The notes: generated by a model not told the origin, from the letters alone. 64,000 nt of DNA from Shewanella sp. 10N.286.48.A6 (GCF_002873135.1 NZ_MCVI01000014.1:32610-96609), one strand, 5' to 3'. Positions 9,401 through 18,268 are shown, numbered from the stretch's first letter. Translations and numbers: made by a program.

Positions 9401-9926
9401 TATCTAAAATCGAGCCACGGATCGCAAACTCACCATGCTCATAAACTTGATCAACCAAGTAGTAGCCGGTGTCGGTTAGGTGCTGCCTAACCTGCTGTAA
9501 GCCGTAAATGTCACCTTTTTTAAGTAGCATGACATTGGAGGTTAAAAACGATTTTGGCGGTAACTTCACCATCAAGGTGTTCACCGGTACGATTATCACA
9601 TTGTGATGTGACTGGCTCATTTTTGCCAAGGTTTCTAAGCGCTGTGAAATCAAGTCTTGATGGGGCGAGAAGCTGTCGTAAGGCAGGGTTTCTCTATCTG
9701 GGAATAAACACACATTGATGTCAGATTCTGCCAGAAGGTAACCCAGTTCAACCTCAAGCTGTAATGCGCTTGGGGTGTCATTGGTAACAACCAGACTAGT
9801 ACCCGAATGCTGGGAAATTAGGCTAGAAAGCGTAATAGCTTGTGAGACCCCCCCCAGTGTTGTTAAGGTTTGAAACTGTTGGCCTTTTTTTACACTTGGC
9901 GGTGTTAGAACGCTAAAATTCTTCAT
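6411..9926 (-). CDS. mfd: Transcription-repair coupling factor
   Basis: Mfd displaces RNA polymerase stalled at DNA lesions and recruits UvrA. The 1171 residues hold the expected order: UvrB-like N-terminal module (about 1-350), CarD-like RNA polymerase interaction domain (around 500, LKVGEPIVHLEHGVALYQG), superfamily 2 translocase with Walker A GDVGFGKT near 650, DEEH box near 750 and LTATPIPRTL following, then the C-terminal autoinhibitory domain. It is slightly longer than the E. coli protein. It is the first gene of a two-gene unit with csiV. The ATG has no strong ribosome binding site. Confidence 0.97.
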   Translation of the reverse strand: MKNFSVLTPPSVKKGQQFQTLTTLGGVSQAITLSSLISQHSGTSLVVTNDTPSALQLEVELGYLLAESDINVCLFPDRETLPYDSFSPHQDLISQRLETLAKMSQSHHNVIIVPVNTLMVKLPPKSFLTSNVMLLKKGDIYGLQQVRQHLTDTGYYLVDQVYEHGEFAIRGSILDIFPTGSSQPLRIELFDDEVETIRYFDVDSQRSKEEIDSIRMLPAKEFPTDTAGIEGFRQRYRRRFEVISKEAESVYQQVSRNLMPAGIENYLPLFFEECATLFDYIPQDTQLITLGDIEQASEHHLTEIKTRYEDRRVDPLRPLLAPQELYILTDELFAAFKKYTRSQISTPNKNAEGELELIVKAKQANVARLPDVNANHKLKQPLINLQAYTKAQGQTKGQLLFSAESEGRREALIELLGKIDIKPKLFSHLNAFITAKDNIGLIVSPLSQGCMLLDTPKGDISVICETELFGQRISQRRRREKQKQVSSDVLVKNLAELKVGEPIVHLEHGVALYQGLVTLDTGGLVAEYLQLEYTAGDKLYVPVSSLHLISRYSIGADEKPTLNKLGNETWSKAKKKAIEKIRDVAAELLDVYARRQARPGDALKIDAEEYAQFSQGFPFEETVDQETAIEAVLSDMQTPMAMDRLVCGDVGFGKTEVAMRAAFVAVNAGKQVVVLVPTTLLAQQHYENFKDRFADWPMVIEVMSRFRSAKEQTQVLQSLSDGKVDIVIGTHKLLQAEANFENLGLLVIDEEHRFGVRQKEKIKALRANVDILTLTATPIPRTLNMAMSGMRDLSIIATPPAKRLAVKTFVREYDIATVREAILREILRGGQVYFLHNNVETIEKCAENIRQLLPEARVVTAHGQMRERELEKVMSEFYHQRFNVLVCTTIIETGIDVPSANTIIIDRADKFGLAQLHQLRGRVGRSHHQAYAYLMTPHPKLMSADARKRLTAIDALEDLGAGFMLATQDLEIRGAGELLGDEQSGHISKIGFSLYMEMLESAVKALKEGKEPSLDYMLKSQCEVELRIPALLPDDYVSDVNMRLSLYKRIANCETERMLDELKVEFIDRFGMLPEPTKNLMELTLYKHQATALGATKIEMHAKGGSIEFSDDHKIDPMFIIGLLQSQPQIYRMEGPNKLKFTLPAETSKQRLDLIKTLLEQLDKHRTGETK

Positions 9927-10091
9927 TGAATATCTAACTAACTTCTTTTATAAAAGTGATAAATTTAGCCCGCAGATTGTGATCATCAAAACCAATCAGG
10001 CTTGGCTAAATTTGTATTGGCGATAGTTGATTAGCACCAGATTATGATAGCTATTATAAGCAAGCTTAAAACAATATGCAGGCAATATGTG

Positions 10092-10709
10092 TTATTTGGC
10101 TGCTTGTTGGCGAATTTGTTTGCGCTGCTGAAGCATTTTTTGCTGCACTGTTAAGCTGGCTTTAACCAGTTGCTCTACATCGGCATCTAAAATCTGACTA
10201 AAATCTAAGCTGACGGCATATTGTGGCTGATTTCTTTTATTATTTTGCTCTGCGTCATCATCAAAGTTAATGAGCTTGCATTGGCTCACCTGACAAAGAC
10301 ACAAAATGGCCACTAACTCGCTACTGATATAAATCGAGGTTTTAAAATACTCACCAATGGTCAGTGGCTTAGGGGTAATTAAACTGATGCCGCTACCACC
10401 AAAATGGCTGCCTTGGAATTTTTCACCGCTTTGGACTTCTTTTTCTAGCACATGATGCAGCACTAAATCTACTTTACGTGATTGCAGTTTAAGAAAGTCG
10501 ACCACAGCTTTAGCATCGTTATCAATACTTCTTAATTGCAGTAAACAGCTTGCTTCTAACTCTTTGACTTCTGATAGTAATTTAAGCCCAACCGATTGCA
10601 TCGAGCGTAAGTCTTGTTCAGACGGAATGCCTTGAGAACCTGACCAGTTTTCAAGATAAACAGCAAAGTCATGGGGCACGGTAAAATATGCATTGGATTC
10701 AGTTAACAA
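10092..10709 (-). CDS. PilZ-like domain protein lacking the RxxxR motif
   Basis: The 205-residue cytoplasmic protein has a helical N-terminal half (about 1-95) and a C-terminal PilZ-like beta-barrel region (about 96-180), recognised by HFGGSGISLITPKPL, which resembles the D/N-x-S-x-x-G loop. The RxxxR motif that normally contacts cyclic di-GMP is not visible before it, so ligand binding is doubtful. The C-terminal tail is Gln/Lys-rich and helical. It starts at TTG with an AGAG-like site; the next in-frame Met is 36 codons in. It sits between mfd and lolC, divergent from lolC. The PilZ assignment is a moderate-confidence recognition. Confidence 0.6.
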   Translation of the reverse strand: MLTESNAYFTVPHDFAVYLENWSGSQGIPSEQDLRSMQSVGLKLLSEVKELEASCLLQLRSIDNDAKAVVDFLKLQSRKVDLVLHHVLEKEVQSGEKFQGSHFGGSGISLITPKPLTIGEYFKTSIYISSELVAILCLCQVSQCKLINFDDDAEQNNKRNQPQYAVSLDFSQILDADVEQLVKASLTVQQKMLQQRKQIRQQAAK

Positions 10710-10843
10710 GGTTTGTCTCTTTATTTATCAGACTAATACCCCTATTATCATGCCCATCTTAATGATTTAGCAAGTTTTAGCCTTTGTGTTAAATTAAACT
10801 GCTGTTTTTTATTCCAATAAACACCAAGGATGCACTTTTCTTT

Positions 10844-12076
10844 ATGAACTTTCGGTTTTCATTATTCATGGGCTACCGCTATTGGCGGACGCGTAAAGCC
10901 AATGCTTTTGCATCTTTCATTACTTTTTTTGCGGTATCGGGCATTTTTTTAGGGGTAGCCGCGCTGATCATTGTCAGCTCAGTGATGAACGGTCTAGAAG
11001 GTCAGCTTAAACAGCGAATTTTAGGCGCAGTGCCACAACTAACCCTCATTAATGATGCAGGCTTTAGTGATTGGCAAACCCAAGCTAAGTCGTTAACAAC
11101 ATTGCCGCAAGTACAAGGGCTCGCACCCACGGTGACCACTCAAGCTATGGTGCAATCAAGTAAAAATATCAGCGCTGTACAAGTGTATGGTGTGTTCCCT
11201 GAGTATGAGCAAAACCTTTCAGCCATCGTTGCCAATACCTATTCCAGCGCTTTTGAGCAGCTCACTCCAGGTAGTTACAACGTGGTGCTAGGCAGCGACC
11301 TTGCCAGAAAATTATCCATCAATGTTGGTGACAAAATCCGCATTTTAAGTGGCGATGGGGTGGTGTACTCACCATTAGGCCCCGTGCCAAGCCAGCGTAA
11401 ATTTACCGTGGCAGGTTTATTTGAAATGGGCTCGCAAGTGGATGGAGTATTAGCCTATGTGCATTATCAAGATGCAAGACGGTTAATGCGTGTAAGCCCC
11501 AGTGAAATTAATGAATTACGGGTTTACTTAACCGATCCCTTCATCGCCCCTGAAATGGGCGTTACATTGACAGATAAATTAGCTCAGCAAGGCATAGCTA
11601 TTGAAACCCGCGATTGGCGCGATGATTTTGGCCATTTATTTGCTGCGGTAAAAATGGAAAAAAACATGATGTCATTGATGCTCAGTTTAATCGTTGCCGT
11701 GGCGGCGTTTAATATTGTGTCGGCATTAGTGATGATGGTAATAGATAAAACCACCGATGTAGCAGTGCTAAAAACCCAAGGCTTAACGACGCAATCGGTG
11801 ATGAACATCTTTATTGTTCAGGGCTCACTGAATGCCATTATTGGTTTGGCATTAGGCACCTTAGCTGGGGTCACAATTACTTTAAATTTAAATAGTATGC
11901 TTAATGTCTTGGGTATATCAGTACTTGGAGTAGGGCAAAATTTACCGGTGATCATAGCAAGTCAACAAATTATGGTCATTGTTGTTGGCACTCTTATCAT
12001 GACATTACTTGCCACCATTTATCCCGCATTAACGGCTGCGCGAGTGCAACCTGCAACAGCCTTGAGATATGAATAA
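10844..12076 (+). CDS. lolC: Lipoprotein-releasing ABC transporter permease LolC
   Basis: LolC is one of the two inner-membrane permeases of LolCDE, which extracts outer-membrane lipoproteins and hands them to LolA. The 410 residues show one TM segment near the N terminus (about 22-48, FASFITFFAVSGIFLGVAAL), a periplasmic domain (about 50-265), and three C-terminal TM segments (about 272-400, FtsX-like permease domain). It is first in lolC-lolD-lolE, with a 1-base stop/start overlap (TAATG) to lolD. LolC and LolE are paralogues; gene order supports this assignment. Confidence 0.93.
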   Translation: MNFRFSLFMGYRYWRTRKANAFASFITFFAVSGIFLGVAALIIVSSVMNGLEGQLKQRILGAVPQLTLINDAGFSDWQTQAKSLTTLPQVQGLAPTVTTQAMVQSSKNISAVQVYGVFPEYEQNLSAIVANTYSSAFEQLTPGSYNVVLGSDLARKLSINVGDKIRILSGDGVVYSPLGPVPSQRKFTVAGLFEMGSQVDGVLAYVHYQDARRLMRVSPSEINELRVYLTDPFIAPEMGVTLTDKLAQQGIAIETRDWRDDFGHLFAAVKMEKNMMSLMLSLIVAVAAFNIVSALVMMVIDKTTDVAVLKTQGLTTQSVMNIFIVQGSLNAIIGLALGTLAGVTITLNLNSMLNVLGISVLGVGQNLPVIIASQQIMVIVVGTLIMTLLATIYPALTAARVQPATALRYE

Positions 12077-12774
12077 TGAATAAACAACCAGTAGTATTAG
12101 AAGTTAACAAGGTCACTAAGCAATTTCATGACGGTGAAACCACCACCAAGGTGCTTTCGAGCGTTGATTTAACGGTTTATCAAGGTGAGCAATTGGCCAT
12201 TGTCGGCACCTCTGGCTCAGGTAAAAGTACCTTACTGCATATTATGGGCACCTTAGATATCCCAACATCTGGCACCGTGAAGCTAGATGGTGAAGACCTT
12301 TATCAGCTAAGCGCAGCTAGACAAGCTGAAGTCAGAAATAAAGACTTAGGCTTTATTTATCAATTCCATCACCTATTACCTGAGTTTTCTGCGCTTGAAA
12401 ATGTCGCCATGCCAGCGTTTATTCAAGGTCGAGATAAAAAGCAATCGTTAGCTGAAGCTACAGCCTTATTAGAGAGAGTTGGACTAGGGCATCGTTTAGA
12501 GCATATTCCTGCGCAGCTTTCAGGCGGCGAGCGCCAACGTGTCGCCATTGCACGGGCGCTGATTAATAAACCCAAGTTAGTATTGGCCGATGAGCCAACC
12601 GGTAACTTAGATGCCAGCAGCGGCGATAGTGTGTACGAACTGATTCGTGAGCTTGCTCAGCAACTGGGCACAGCCTTTGTAGTGGTAACCCATGATTATA
12701 AATTAGCAGCGAAAATGGATCGTCAATTAACCATGAAAGACGGCGTTTTACAGCAAGTAGCGGAAGAGAAATAA
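12076..12774 (+). CDS. lolD: Lipoprotein-releasing ABC transporter ATPase LolD
   Basis: This is the 232-residue ATPase of LolCDE. Motifs are in standard order: Walker A GTSGSGKST (about 43-51), the Q-loop with the LolD-specific FIYQFHHLLPEFSALENVAMP block, signature LSGGERQR (about 148), and Walker B LVLADEPTGNLD (about 168). It overlaps lolC and lolE by one base on each side (TAATG), so the three genes are translationally coupled. Confidence 0.97.
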   Translation: MNKQPVVLEVNKVTKQFHDGETTTKVLSSVDLTVYQGEQLAIVGTSGSGKSTLLHIMGTLDIPTSGTVKLDGEDLYQLSAARQAEVRNKDLGFIYQFHHLLPEFSALENVAMPAFIQGRDKKQSLAEATALLERVGLGHRLEHIPAQLSGGERQRVAIARALINKPKLVLADEPTGNLDASSGDSVYELIRELAQQLGTAFVVVTHDYKLAAKMDRQLTMKDGVLQQVAEEK

Positions 12775-14021
12775 TGAAGTCATTACTGCCACTGGTTATC
12801 GGTTGGCGTTTTTATCGCGCAAGACAATCTAACGGCTTTATTGGCTTTATTTCATTTGCCTCCACCGCAGGTATTGCGCTGGGTGTGGCAGTGTTAATTT
12901 TAGTGTTATCAGCCATGAATGGCTTTGAACGTGAATTAGAGCAGAGGTTATTAGGCGTTGTTGCACATGGTGAACTGCTGAGCGTTAACGAGCCATTACA
13001 TGACTGGCAAGGCATTGCAGAAACGGCTAAAAGCATGCCAGAAATTGTTGCTACCGCGCCGTTTATTAAAATGCAGGGCTTGGTACAAAAGCCGGGCGGC
13101 TTTCAAGGGCTAGAGCTTAATGGTATTGAGCCAGAACTTGAAAAAGAGGTTTCAACCATTGATGAATTTATGCCAGCACAGGCGTGGGCCTCTTTAAGTA
13201 CTCACTCCAACAACATTGTCGTTGGTCGCAGCTTATTAGACAAACTTGGTTTAAAGGTCGGTGACACCTTATCAATGTACACCCCAGATATGGGGCAAAC
13301 CAATAAGTTAACTGCGGCGAAAAGTCATCGCTTTGTGGTTGCTGGTGTCTATGACTTGGGTGGAGAAATAGAATCAACTCAAGCCTATGTGTCTTTGCCG
13401 TATCTTGCTGAAGTACTGAAACTGCCTGTGGGCTCAGTGACAGGCCTGCGCATTACGGTTAATAAAGTTTTCAGTGCGCCGCGCATTACTCGCGATTTGG
13501 GTTATGCACAAAATCAGTATTTGCATTTAAATAACTGGACTCGTTCACAAGGGCATTTATATCAAGATATTCAGCTGGTTAGAATGGTGATGTATTTGGT
13601 ACTTGCACTGGTGATTGCCGTGGCTTGTTTTAATATTGTTTCTACTTTGGTGATGGCAGTGCGAGATAAAAGCGCCGAAATCGCTATTTTGATGACAATG
13701 GGATTAAAGCGTGCCCAAGTGATGGCGATATTTATTATGCAAGGTGCACTCAATGGTGCTTTAGGTTGCACTATTGGCGCTGCTATAGGCGTGACATTGG
13801 CACTTAATCTGAGTGCGTTTTCCAATGCTGTTGAGCAATTTTTTGGGATTAAATTACTAGAATCTGATATTTACTTTATCGACTTCTTGCCGTCACAGCT
13901 GCAGCAACAAGATGTGTTAGTGGTTGTCGGTATGGGCTTTGTGATGAGTTTACTGGCGACTATTTATCCGGCCTATAAAGCAACCAAAATAGCGCCAGCA
14001 ACGGCATTAGCAGGGCGATAA
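12774..14021 (+). CDS. lolE: Lipoprotein-releasing ABC transporter permease LolE
   Basis: The second permease of LolCDE has 415 residues with the same architecture as LolC: TM1 near 22-48 (FIGFISFASTAGIALGVAVL), a large periplasmic domain, and three C-terminal TM segments ending in SLLATIYPAYKATKIAPATAL. It is last in the operon and is followed 48 bp later by a terminator. Confidence 0.93.
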   Translation: MKSLLPLVIGWRFYRARQSNGFIGFISFASTAGIALGVAVLILVLSAMNGFERELEQRLLGVVAHGELLSVNEPLHDWQGIAETAKSMPEIVATAPFIKMQGLVQKPGGFQGLELNGIEPELEKEVSTIDEFMPAQAWASLSTHSNNIVVGRSLLDKLGLKVGDTLSMYTPDMGQTNKLTAAKSHRFVVAGVYDLGGEIESTQAYVSLPYLAEVLKLPVGSVTGLRITVNKVFSAPRITRDLGYAQNQYLHLNNWTRSQGHLYQDIQLVRMVMYLVLALVIAVACFNIVSTLVMAVRDKSAEIAILMTMGLKRAQVMAIFIMQGALNGALGCTIGAAIGVTLALNLSAFSNAVEQFFGIKLLESDIYFIDFLPSQLQQQDVLVVVGMGFVMSLLATIYPAYKATKIAPATALAGR

Positions 14022-14068
14022 ATTGACTAGGTGTTAGGTGTTGAATCACTGCCTTGAAAAGCAGAGAT

Positions 14069-14093
14069 AAAAACGCGCTCTAGCGCGTTTTTT
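14069..14093 (+). terminator. Rho-independent terminator of lolCDE
   Basis: The stem AAAAACGCGC/GCGCGTTTTTT with a TCTA loop ends in a T run on the plus strand, 48 bp past the lolE stop. Confidence 0.85.
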
Positions 14094-14228
14094 ATTGGTT
14101 AAAATTTATTTTCAATTGCGTAACTAGGCGCTTACAACAAGCACTGACAATTGGCTATGAGAATAGGCTATGACAATCGCTATTGATAACATCAATTAAA
14201 ACAGCGTTCCAAACTCAGTCTAAACACA

Positions 14229-14720
14229 TCAGTTAAACAAGCTTTTAAAGTAATGCCAAATCCCTAACGAGGTATCAGGAAACAAGTCGATACCTAAGGC
14301 AGACTTTAATAAATACAGAGCTAACAAACCAAATAACATGCTGAAAAGTATAAAACCGGTGACAGTGGTAATCATCATCACTAGCGATATTCGTTTTTCG
14401 CGGCGAGTATAGGCGCGTTTGTTTTTACCTAATAATAAGACGTAATAAAAACGCCATTTAATAAAAGGAAACTTAAAGGTGCCACGGCTATCAAGAAAGT
14501 GACCCCCCCAAGTCGATGGACCCAAGGCTTGCTTAATCGCATTGAGCTGCGCATCAGTAAAACTATCAGCAATATCTGACGGCGAACGCTTAAGCATTTT
14601 TGCAATGAGAGGATCTTGCCTAATAGACTTAGGCGAAGCCGCTGTCACTTTAGGTTGAACTTCATTGTTAATGTCAGTTTTAGCGGTTTTTTTAGCTACA
14701 TCCGTATTGCTTTGTGGCAT
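14229..14720 (-). CDS. Small membrane protein of unknown function
   Basis: The 163-residue protein (from the ATG reading MPQSNTD, which has a GGA site about 7 nt upstream; an ATG 12 codons earlier has none) has a polar N-terminal half and a conserved-looking block ALGPSTWGGHFLDSRGTFKF followed by RFYYVLLLGKNKR. Two TM segments follow (about 115-145, with MMITTVTGFILFSMLFGLL, extended by ALYLLKSALG). Similar short proteins with the RGTF...YY..L.G.N.R block occur in marine gammaproteobacteria, but I cannot give a function. It is divergent from the DUF924 gene. Confidence 0.65.
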   Translation of the reverse strand: MPQSNTDVAKKTAKTDINNEVQPKVTAASPKSIRQDPLIAKMLKRSPSDIADSFTDAQLNAIKQALGPSTWGGHFLDSRGTFKFPFIKWRFYYVLLLGKNKRAYTRREKRISLVMMITTVTGFILFSMLFGLLALYLLKSALGIDLFPDTSLGIWHYFKSLFN

Positions 14721-14888
14721 ATATTTTCCATAATTATCAAACAAAATAGCAGTCATTGTATTTTGGTATCAGCCAGTTATTAGCGTAAGGTCGGCTTTAT
14801 TATGACTAAGCTAAACCTGATTTTAATCTAGCATAGAATAAACCCTAGAATACGCCCCAAAAATTTATTTTTACCACGAGGAGTTTGA

Positions 14889-15431
14889 ATGGATGAGGTA
14901 AAGCAGGTTATTAACTTTTGGTTTACTGAAATTGAGCCTGCCCAATGGTTTAAAAAAGATGTTAGCTTTGATGAATTAATTCGCACACGCTTTGGTAAGT
15001 TACATACTCAAGCCATAGCGGGGGAATTATGGTTATGGCGTCAGCATCTGCAAGGGCGCTTAGCTGAAATTATCATATTGGATCAGTTCTCCCGCAATAT
15101 TTACCGTGATGATGCTCGAGCATTTAGCGCTGATCCCATGGCATTAGCCTTAGCCCAAGAGGCCATTTTACAGGGGCTTGAACAACAATTAACCGCAATC
15201 GAGCGAACTTTTTTGTATATGCCCTATATGCACAGTGAGTCGTTAAAAGTGCATCAACAAGGGTTAGCGCTATTTAAAAGTAATGGGCTTGAATCTAATT
15301 ATCAATTTGAATTAAAACACTTAAAAATTATTGAACGTTTTGGCCGTTACCCCCATCGAAATGAGTTGCTTGGTCGAACATCAACCATAGAAGAATTAGC
15401 TTTTTTAGCACAGCCTGGTTCGTCTTTTTAG
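14889..15431 (+). CDS. DUF924 family protein
   Basis: The 180-residue protein matches DUF924 (PF06041) along its whole length: INFWFTEIEPAQWFKKD at the start, LAEIIILDQFSRNIYRDDARAF in the middle, and LKHLKIIERFGRYPHRNELLGR near the C terminus. Members are all-helical, TPR-like proteins of unknown function. An ACGAGGAG ribosome binding site precedes the ATG. It has no operon partner. Confidence 0.88.
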   Translation: MDEVKQVINFWFTEIEPAQWFKKDVSFDELIRTRFGKLHTQAIAGELWLWRQHLQGRLAEIIILDQFSRNIYRDDARAFSADPMALALAQEAILQGLEQQLTAIERTFLYMPYMHSESLKVHQQGLALFKSNGLESNYQFELKHLKIIERFGRYPHRNELLGRTSTIEELAFLAQPGSSF

Positions 15432-15607
15432 TTTTATGGTGTATCGACGAGTGCGAAGGTTTGTTTAAAAGACTTTAGTCACGCAGCACAAACCATAAAA
15501 TTTTTTTAATAATTTTTTAGAGGATTTTCTTTTCATTATTTGTACTACCTAATCTAAATTTTAAGTTTTTGGGAATCATATCTTTGCCCCTAATTTGTTG
15601 AACAAGT

Positions 15608-15853
15608 GTGCTGGTTGAAGATACAGGGCGGATTATTCGAGAAGATAAACGCGGCGTCATTAGCGCGAGTAGTCAGAATATCCTCAATAGGCTGAACATT
15701 CCCGCAGAGAATTGGCTTAAAATCACCACTGAGTTTGGCGCTTTATTCAAAGGTGCAGTAGGGGCGTTGCCTGCATTAACAGATTATTGTGAGCATTTAG
15801 ACCTAAAACGACGACAAGGTGCAGCTAACTGTCAGCGCTGGTTGTGCGCTTAA
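15608..15853 (+). pseudogene. C-terminal remnant of a RAYT/Y1-like transposase
   Basis: The 81-codon open frame begins abruptly in LVEDTGRIIREDKRG and ends QGAANCQRWLCA. This resembles the C-terminal part of the REP-associated (Y1-type) transposases common in Vibrio and Shewanella. The N-terminal HUH catalytic domain, about 200 residues, is absent; nothing similar is seen in 15432-15607. There is no ribosome binding site. It sits directly upstream of a noncoding tandem repeat. The family call is from memory of the C-terminal motif, so moderate. Confidence 0.6.
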
Positions 15854-15920
15854 TACACCATTTCTTAATTTCAAATAAAAGCATTTCCCACTTTTTTCTG
15901 CTGGATTGAATTTAGTTTAT

Positions 15921-16257
15921 GAGTTAATTTTGGCGATTAATGATGAAATATTCAGTCCTTTGACAGGGATCGTCCATCAGTAAATGAATGTAGGTGTTGG
16001 CAACTCAAAACGAAAGGCGATATGTTATAACTTCAAAATAATGGGTGGCTTTGTTAATTAATTTTTGGTGATTAATGATGAAGTATTTAGTCCTTTGGCT
16101 GGAATAATCACATCAGTTAATGAATGTAGGTGTTAGCAACTCAAATCGAAAGGCGTTATGTTATAACTTCTAAATAATGGGTGGCTTTTAATTAACATTT
16201 TAATTAACAATGGGTGGCTTTTTAATTTTATCATTTTCAAATAATAAGTAGCTTTGT
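15921..16257. repeat. Imperfect tandem repeat, about 135-bp unit
   Basis: Two nearly complete copies run from about 15921-16055 and 16056-16190. Aligned landmarks are GATTAATGATGAA (15935 and 16070), AATGAATGTAGGTGTT, CGAAAGGCG, GTTATAACTTC (ending 16034 and 16170) and AATAATGGGTGGCTTT (16038 and 16174). Two partial units follow: AATGGGTGGCTTTTTAAT at about 16208 and a degenerate copy at about 16240-16257. No coding frame spans them. They fill the gap between the transposase remnant and gltS. Confidence 0.75.
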
Positions 16258-16348
16258 ATTTATTAGCCTTGCATTCATTAGCAATCAAGATTTTAGCAAC
16301 TCACTTGCGTGTTGTTGACTGGCTTGGCTGGCGTTTAGAAATAAAGAA

Positions 16349-16373
16349 ACGGCCTTGCAGTGAACAAGGCCGT
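16349..16373 (-). terminator. Rho-independent terminator of gltS
   Basis: A 9-bp stem ACGGCCTTG/CAAGGCCGT with a 7-nt loop lies 36 bp past the gltS stop; the minus strand continues with TTTCTTTATTTC. Confidence 0.75.
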
Positions 16374-16408
16374 GAAGTTAAATCAGAGAAATGTGTGTTA
16401 GCTGATGA

Positions 16409-17665
16409 TTAGTAGTAGGCAAAAAAGTTAATCCACAAGGCATTTACGATATCGATAAAGAAACCACAGACCAGCGGTAAAATAATAAAGGCCCGATGGG
16501 CGGCGCCGTGTTGTTGGGTTACAGCCGTCATGTTCACGATGGCTGTTGCCGTGGAGCCTAATGTCACCCCCCCAAAGCCGGCACAAATCACCGCAGCTTC
16601 GTAATCTTTACCCATGGCTCGAAACACCACAAAAATCGTGTAAAGCACCGACATCAGTACTTGTAGACCAATGATCACGAGGATGTAGAAGAAGCTGCCT
16701 TCTAGCTCCCATACCTTTAAGCCCATTAAGGCCATGGTTAAGAACATGCCTAAACAAATATCTTGAATTAATGTCAGGCCTTTTTCACCATCACGTACAT
16801 TATTTAATAATTTAGTACTGTTCTTTCGTAATACGTAAATCTTTAAGCTGTTCCCAATAAGGATACCGGCTAACAAGCAGGCCACAAACATGGGTAATTT
16901 TAAACCTAGATCGGTTAAGGCTGCATTGATGAAATGCCCCCCGATAAGGGATAAATTTAAGAATAACCAAGCCCTTAAAACACCAAAGTAATCAACTTGT
17001 AGCCCTTTGTCACCGTCTTTGTGAGTGGTACCTATATCCAGTTCGCTATCATGGTTACCGGTTAGTTTATGGCGTTTCATTAAATAAGCAGCAATGGGAC
17101 CGCCAACCGAACACGCTGCAATTAAGCCTAAGGTATTGGACGCAAGTCCTAGCTCTAAGGCATTGGCAATACCCAAATCGTTAACAAAGGTTGGGCCCCA
17201 CGCCATTGCGGTGCCAACTCCCCCAGTGAGTGAAATTGAGCCAGACATTAAACCCGCCTTGGGGTCAAAGCCAAATAGCGTGGCAACACTGATGCCTAAC
17301 AGGTTTTGCAAAAAAATGTATAAACCGGCAAGCAGCAATAGTACTAATAAAGGTTTCCCCCCCTTGATAAGGGTGGCAAAGTCGGCTTTTAGGCCAATCC
17401 CCGCAAAAAAGTAGAGCAATAGTATATCGGCCACGTCTAGTTCAAATTGAACTTGGATATTAAAGGCGTAATACAAAATACCGACGATACTGGCGCAGAA
17501 AAAGCCGCCAACGACTGGCTCTGGAATACTATACTTTTGCAATACAGCACTTTTGGAAATGATGAATTTCCCCATAAATAAAGCAGTGATAGCCAAAGTA
17601 AAAGCCAGAAAGGCTTGCACTGGGACCAGTTGCTTAGCTGCTTCATGAATTACATTTGGTTCCAT
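16409..17665 (-). CDS. gltS: Sodium/glutamate symporter
   Basis: GltS imports glutamate with sodium across the inner membrane. From the ATG reading MEPNVI the protein has 418 residues, close to the usual 400, and about ten TM segments in two inverted halves. Family motifs are visible: YSIPEPVVGGFF near the start, LLYFFAGIGLKADF, SGSISLTGGVGTAMAWG (first selectivity loop), and FGGVTLGSTATAIVNM (second loop). An AAGGA site is upstream but spaced 11 nt. A longer TTG-initiated frame exists without a site. It is monocistronic, with a terminator. The IS element lies 220 bp upstream of its start. Confidence 0.93.
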   Translation of the reverse strand: MEPNVIHEAAKQLVPVQAFLAFTLAITALFMGKFIISKSAVLQKYSIPEPVVGGFFCASIVGILYYAFNIQVQFELDVADILLLYFFAGIGLKADFATLIKGGKPLLVLLLLAGLYIFLQNLLGISVATLFGFDPKAGLMSGSISLTGGVGTAMAWGPTFVNDLGIANALELGLASNTLGLIAACSVGGPIAAYLMKRHKLTGNHDSELDIGTTHKDGDKGLQVDYFGVLRAWLFLNLSLIGGHFINAALTDLGLKLPMFVACLLAGILIGNSLKIYVLRKNSTKLLNNVRDGEKGLTLIQDICLGMFLTMALMGLKVWELEGSFFYILVIIGLQVLMSVLYTIFVVFRAMGKDYEAAVICAGFGGVTLGSTATAIVNMTAVTQQHGAAHRAFIILPLVCGFFIDIVNALWINFFAYY

Positions 17666-17884
17666 TGGAGAGTTTATCCTTGTCAAAAAAAGGTCGATTG
17701 TACTCAATTTTACTGAGTTAGCCCAATCGGGTTACTGTATTCTAGATTGTCTGGCTAAAAGGGCAAAGGAGTAACAGTGACGAGTTATGCATATTCCTCT
17801 GCATACACTGAGCTTTACACTTGTATGGTTGATAATGCATTGCGGGCTTATTTTGTGATTGTGTTAACAATAACATGGCCATAT

Positions 17885-17896
17885 ATGGACGCTCCC
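17885..17896 (+). repeat. IS terminal inverted repeat (3' side of the transposase)
   Basis: ATGGACGCTCCC is a perfect 12-bp inverted match to 19326-19337. The flanking sequence just outside is the palindromic ATATGGCCATAT context. Confidence 0.75.
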
Positions 17897-18268
17897 GGTG
17901 AGTCAAGACAATAGTCTGCCTACCGAAGGCTTTTGACCTTGGTTTTCTTCTAAACTATTCACACTTGCTGTTGTTATTGATGTCACTCATGTACCGCTTA
18001 AAGTGGTTGTACTGCCATATATACGGGCTTAACAGTGTAGCTGTGCCCCTAATGAATTCCGTACCACTGCGCCGTTTAATTGTGAAACACCCATTCGGAT
18101 TAAGTTCATCCTTGGCCTTTTCTGGCTTACATTGGTTGGACTGAGCCATTACTTCATCGTTTACAACAACCCTGGTGAGTTATTAATGTGCTATCTCGCC
18201 ACTCATATCACCCACTCGGGTTAAATACCCTTGGCCAGACCGAGCTGTGCAAGATAGCGACAACGGTT
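17897..18268 (-). ncRNA. Candidate guide (bridge/seek) RNA region of the IS1111-group element
   Basis: This roughly 370-bp stretch lies between the transposase stop and the 3' inverted repeat and holds no convincing gene. In IS1111-group elements a structured RNA that pairs with target and donor DNA is encoded on this side. I infer such an RNA from position and length only; I did not fold it or identify its pairing loops. Short open frames here (17955-18149 and 18183-18380) lack ribosome binding sites. Confidence 0.35.

Noticed and set aside
17955..18149. 64-codon minus-strand frame in the IS tail
   Set aside because: It lies in the candidate RNA region, has no ribosome binding site, and resembles no known protein.
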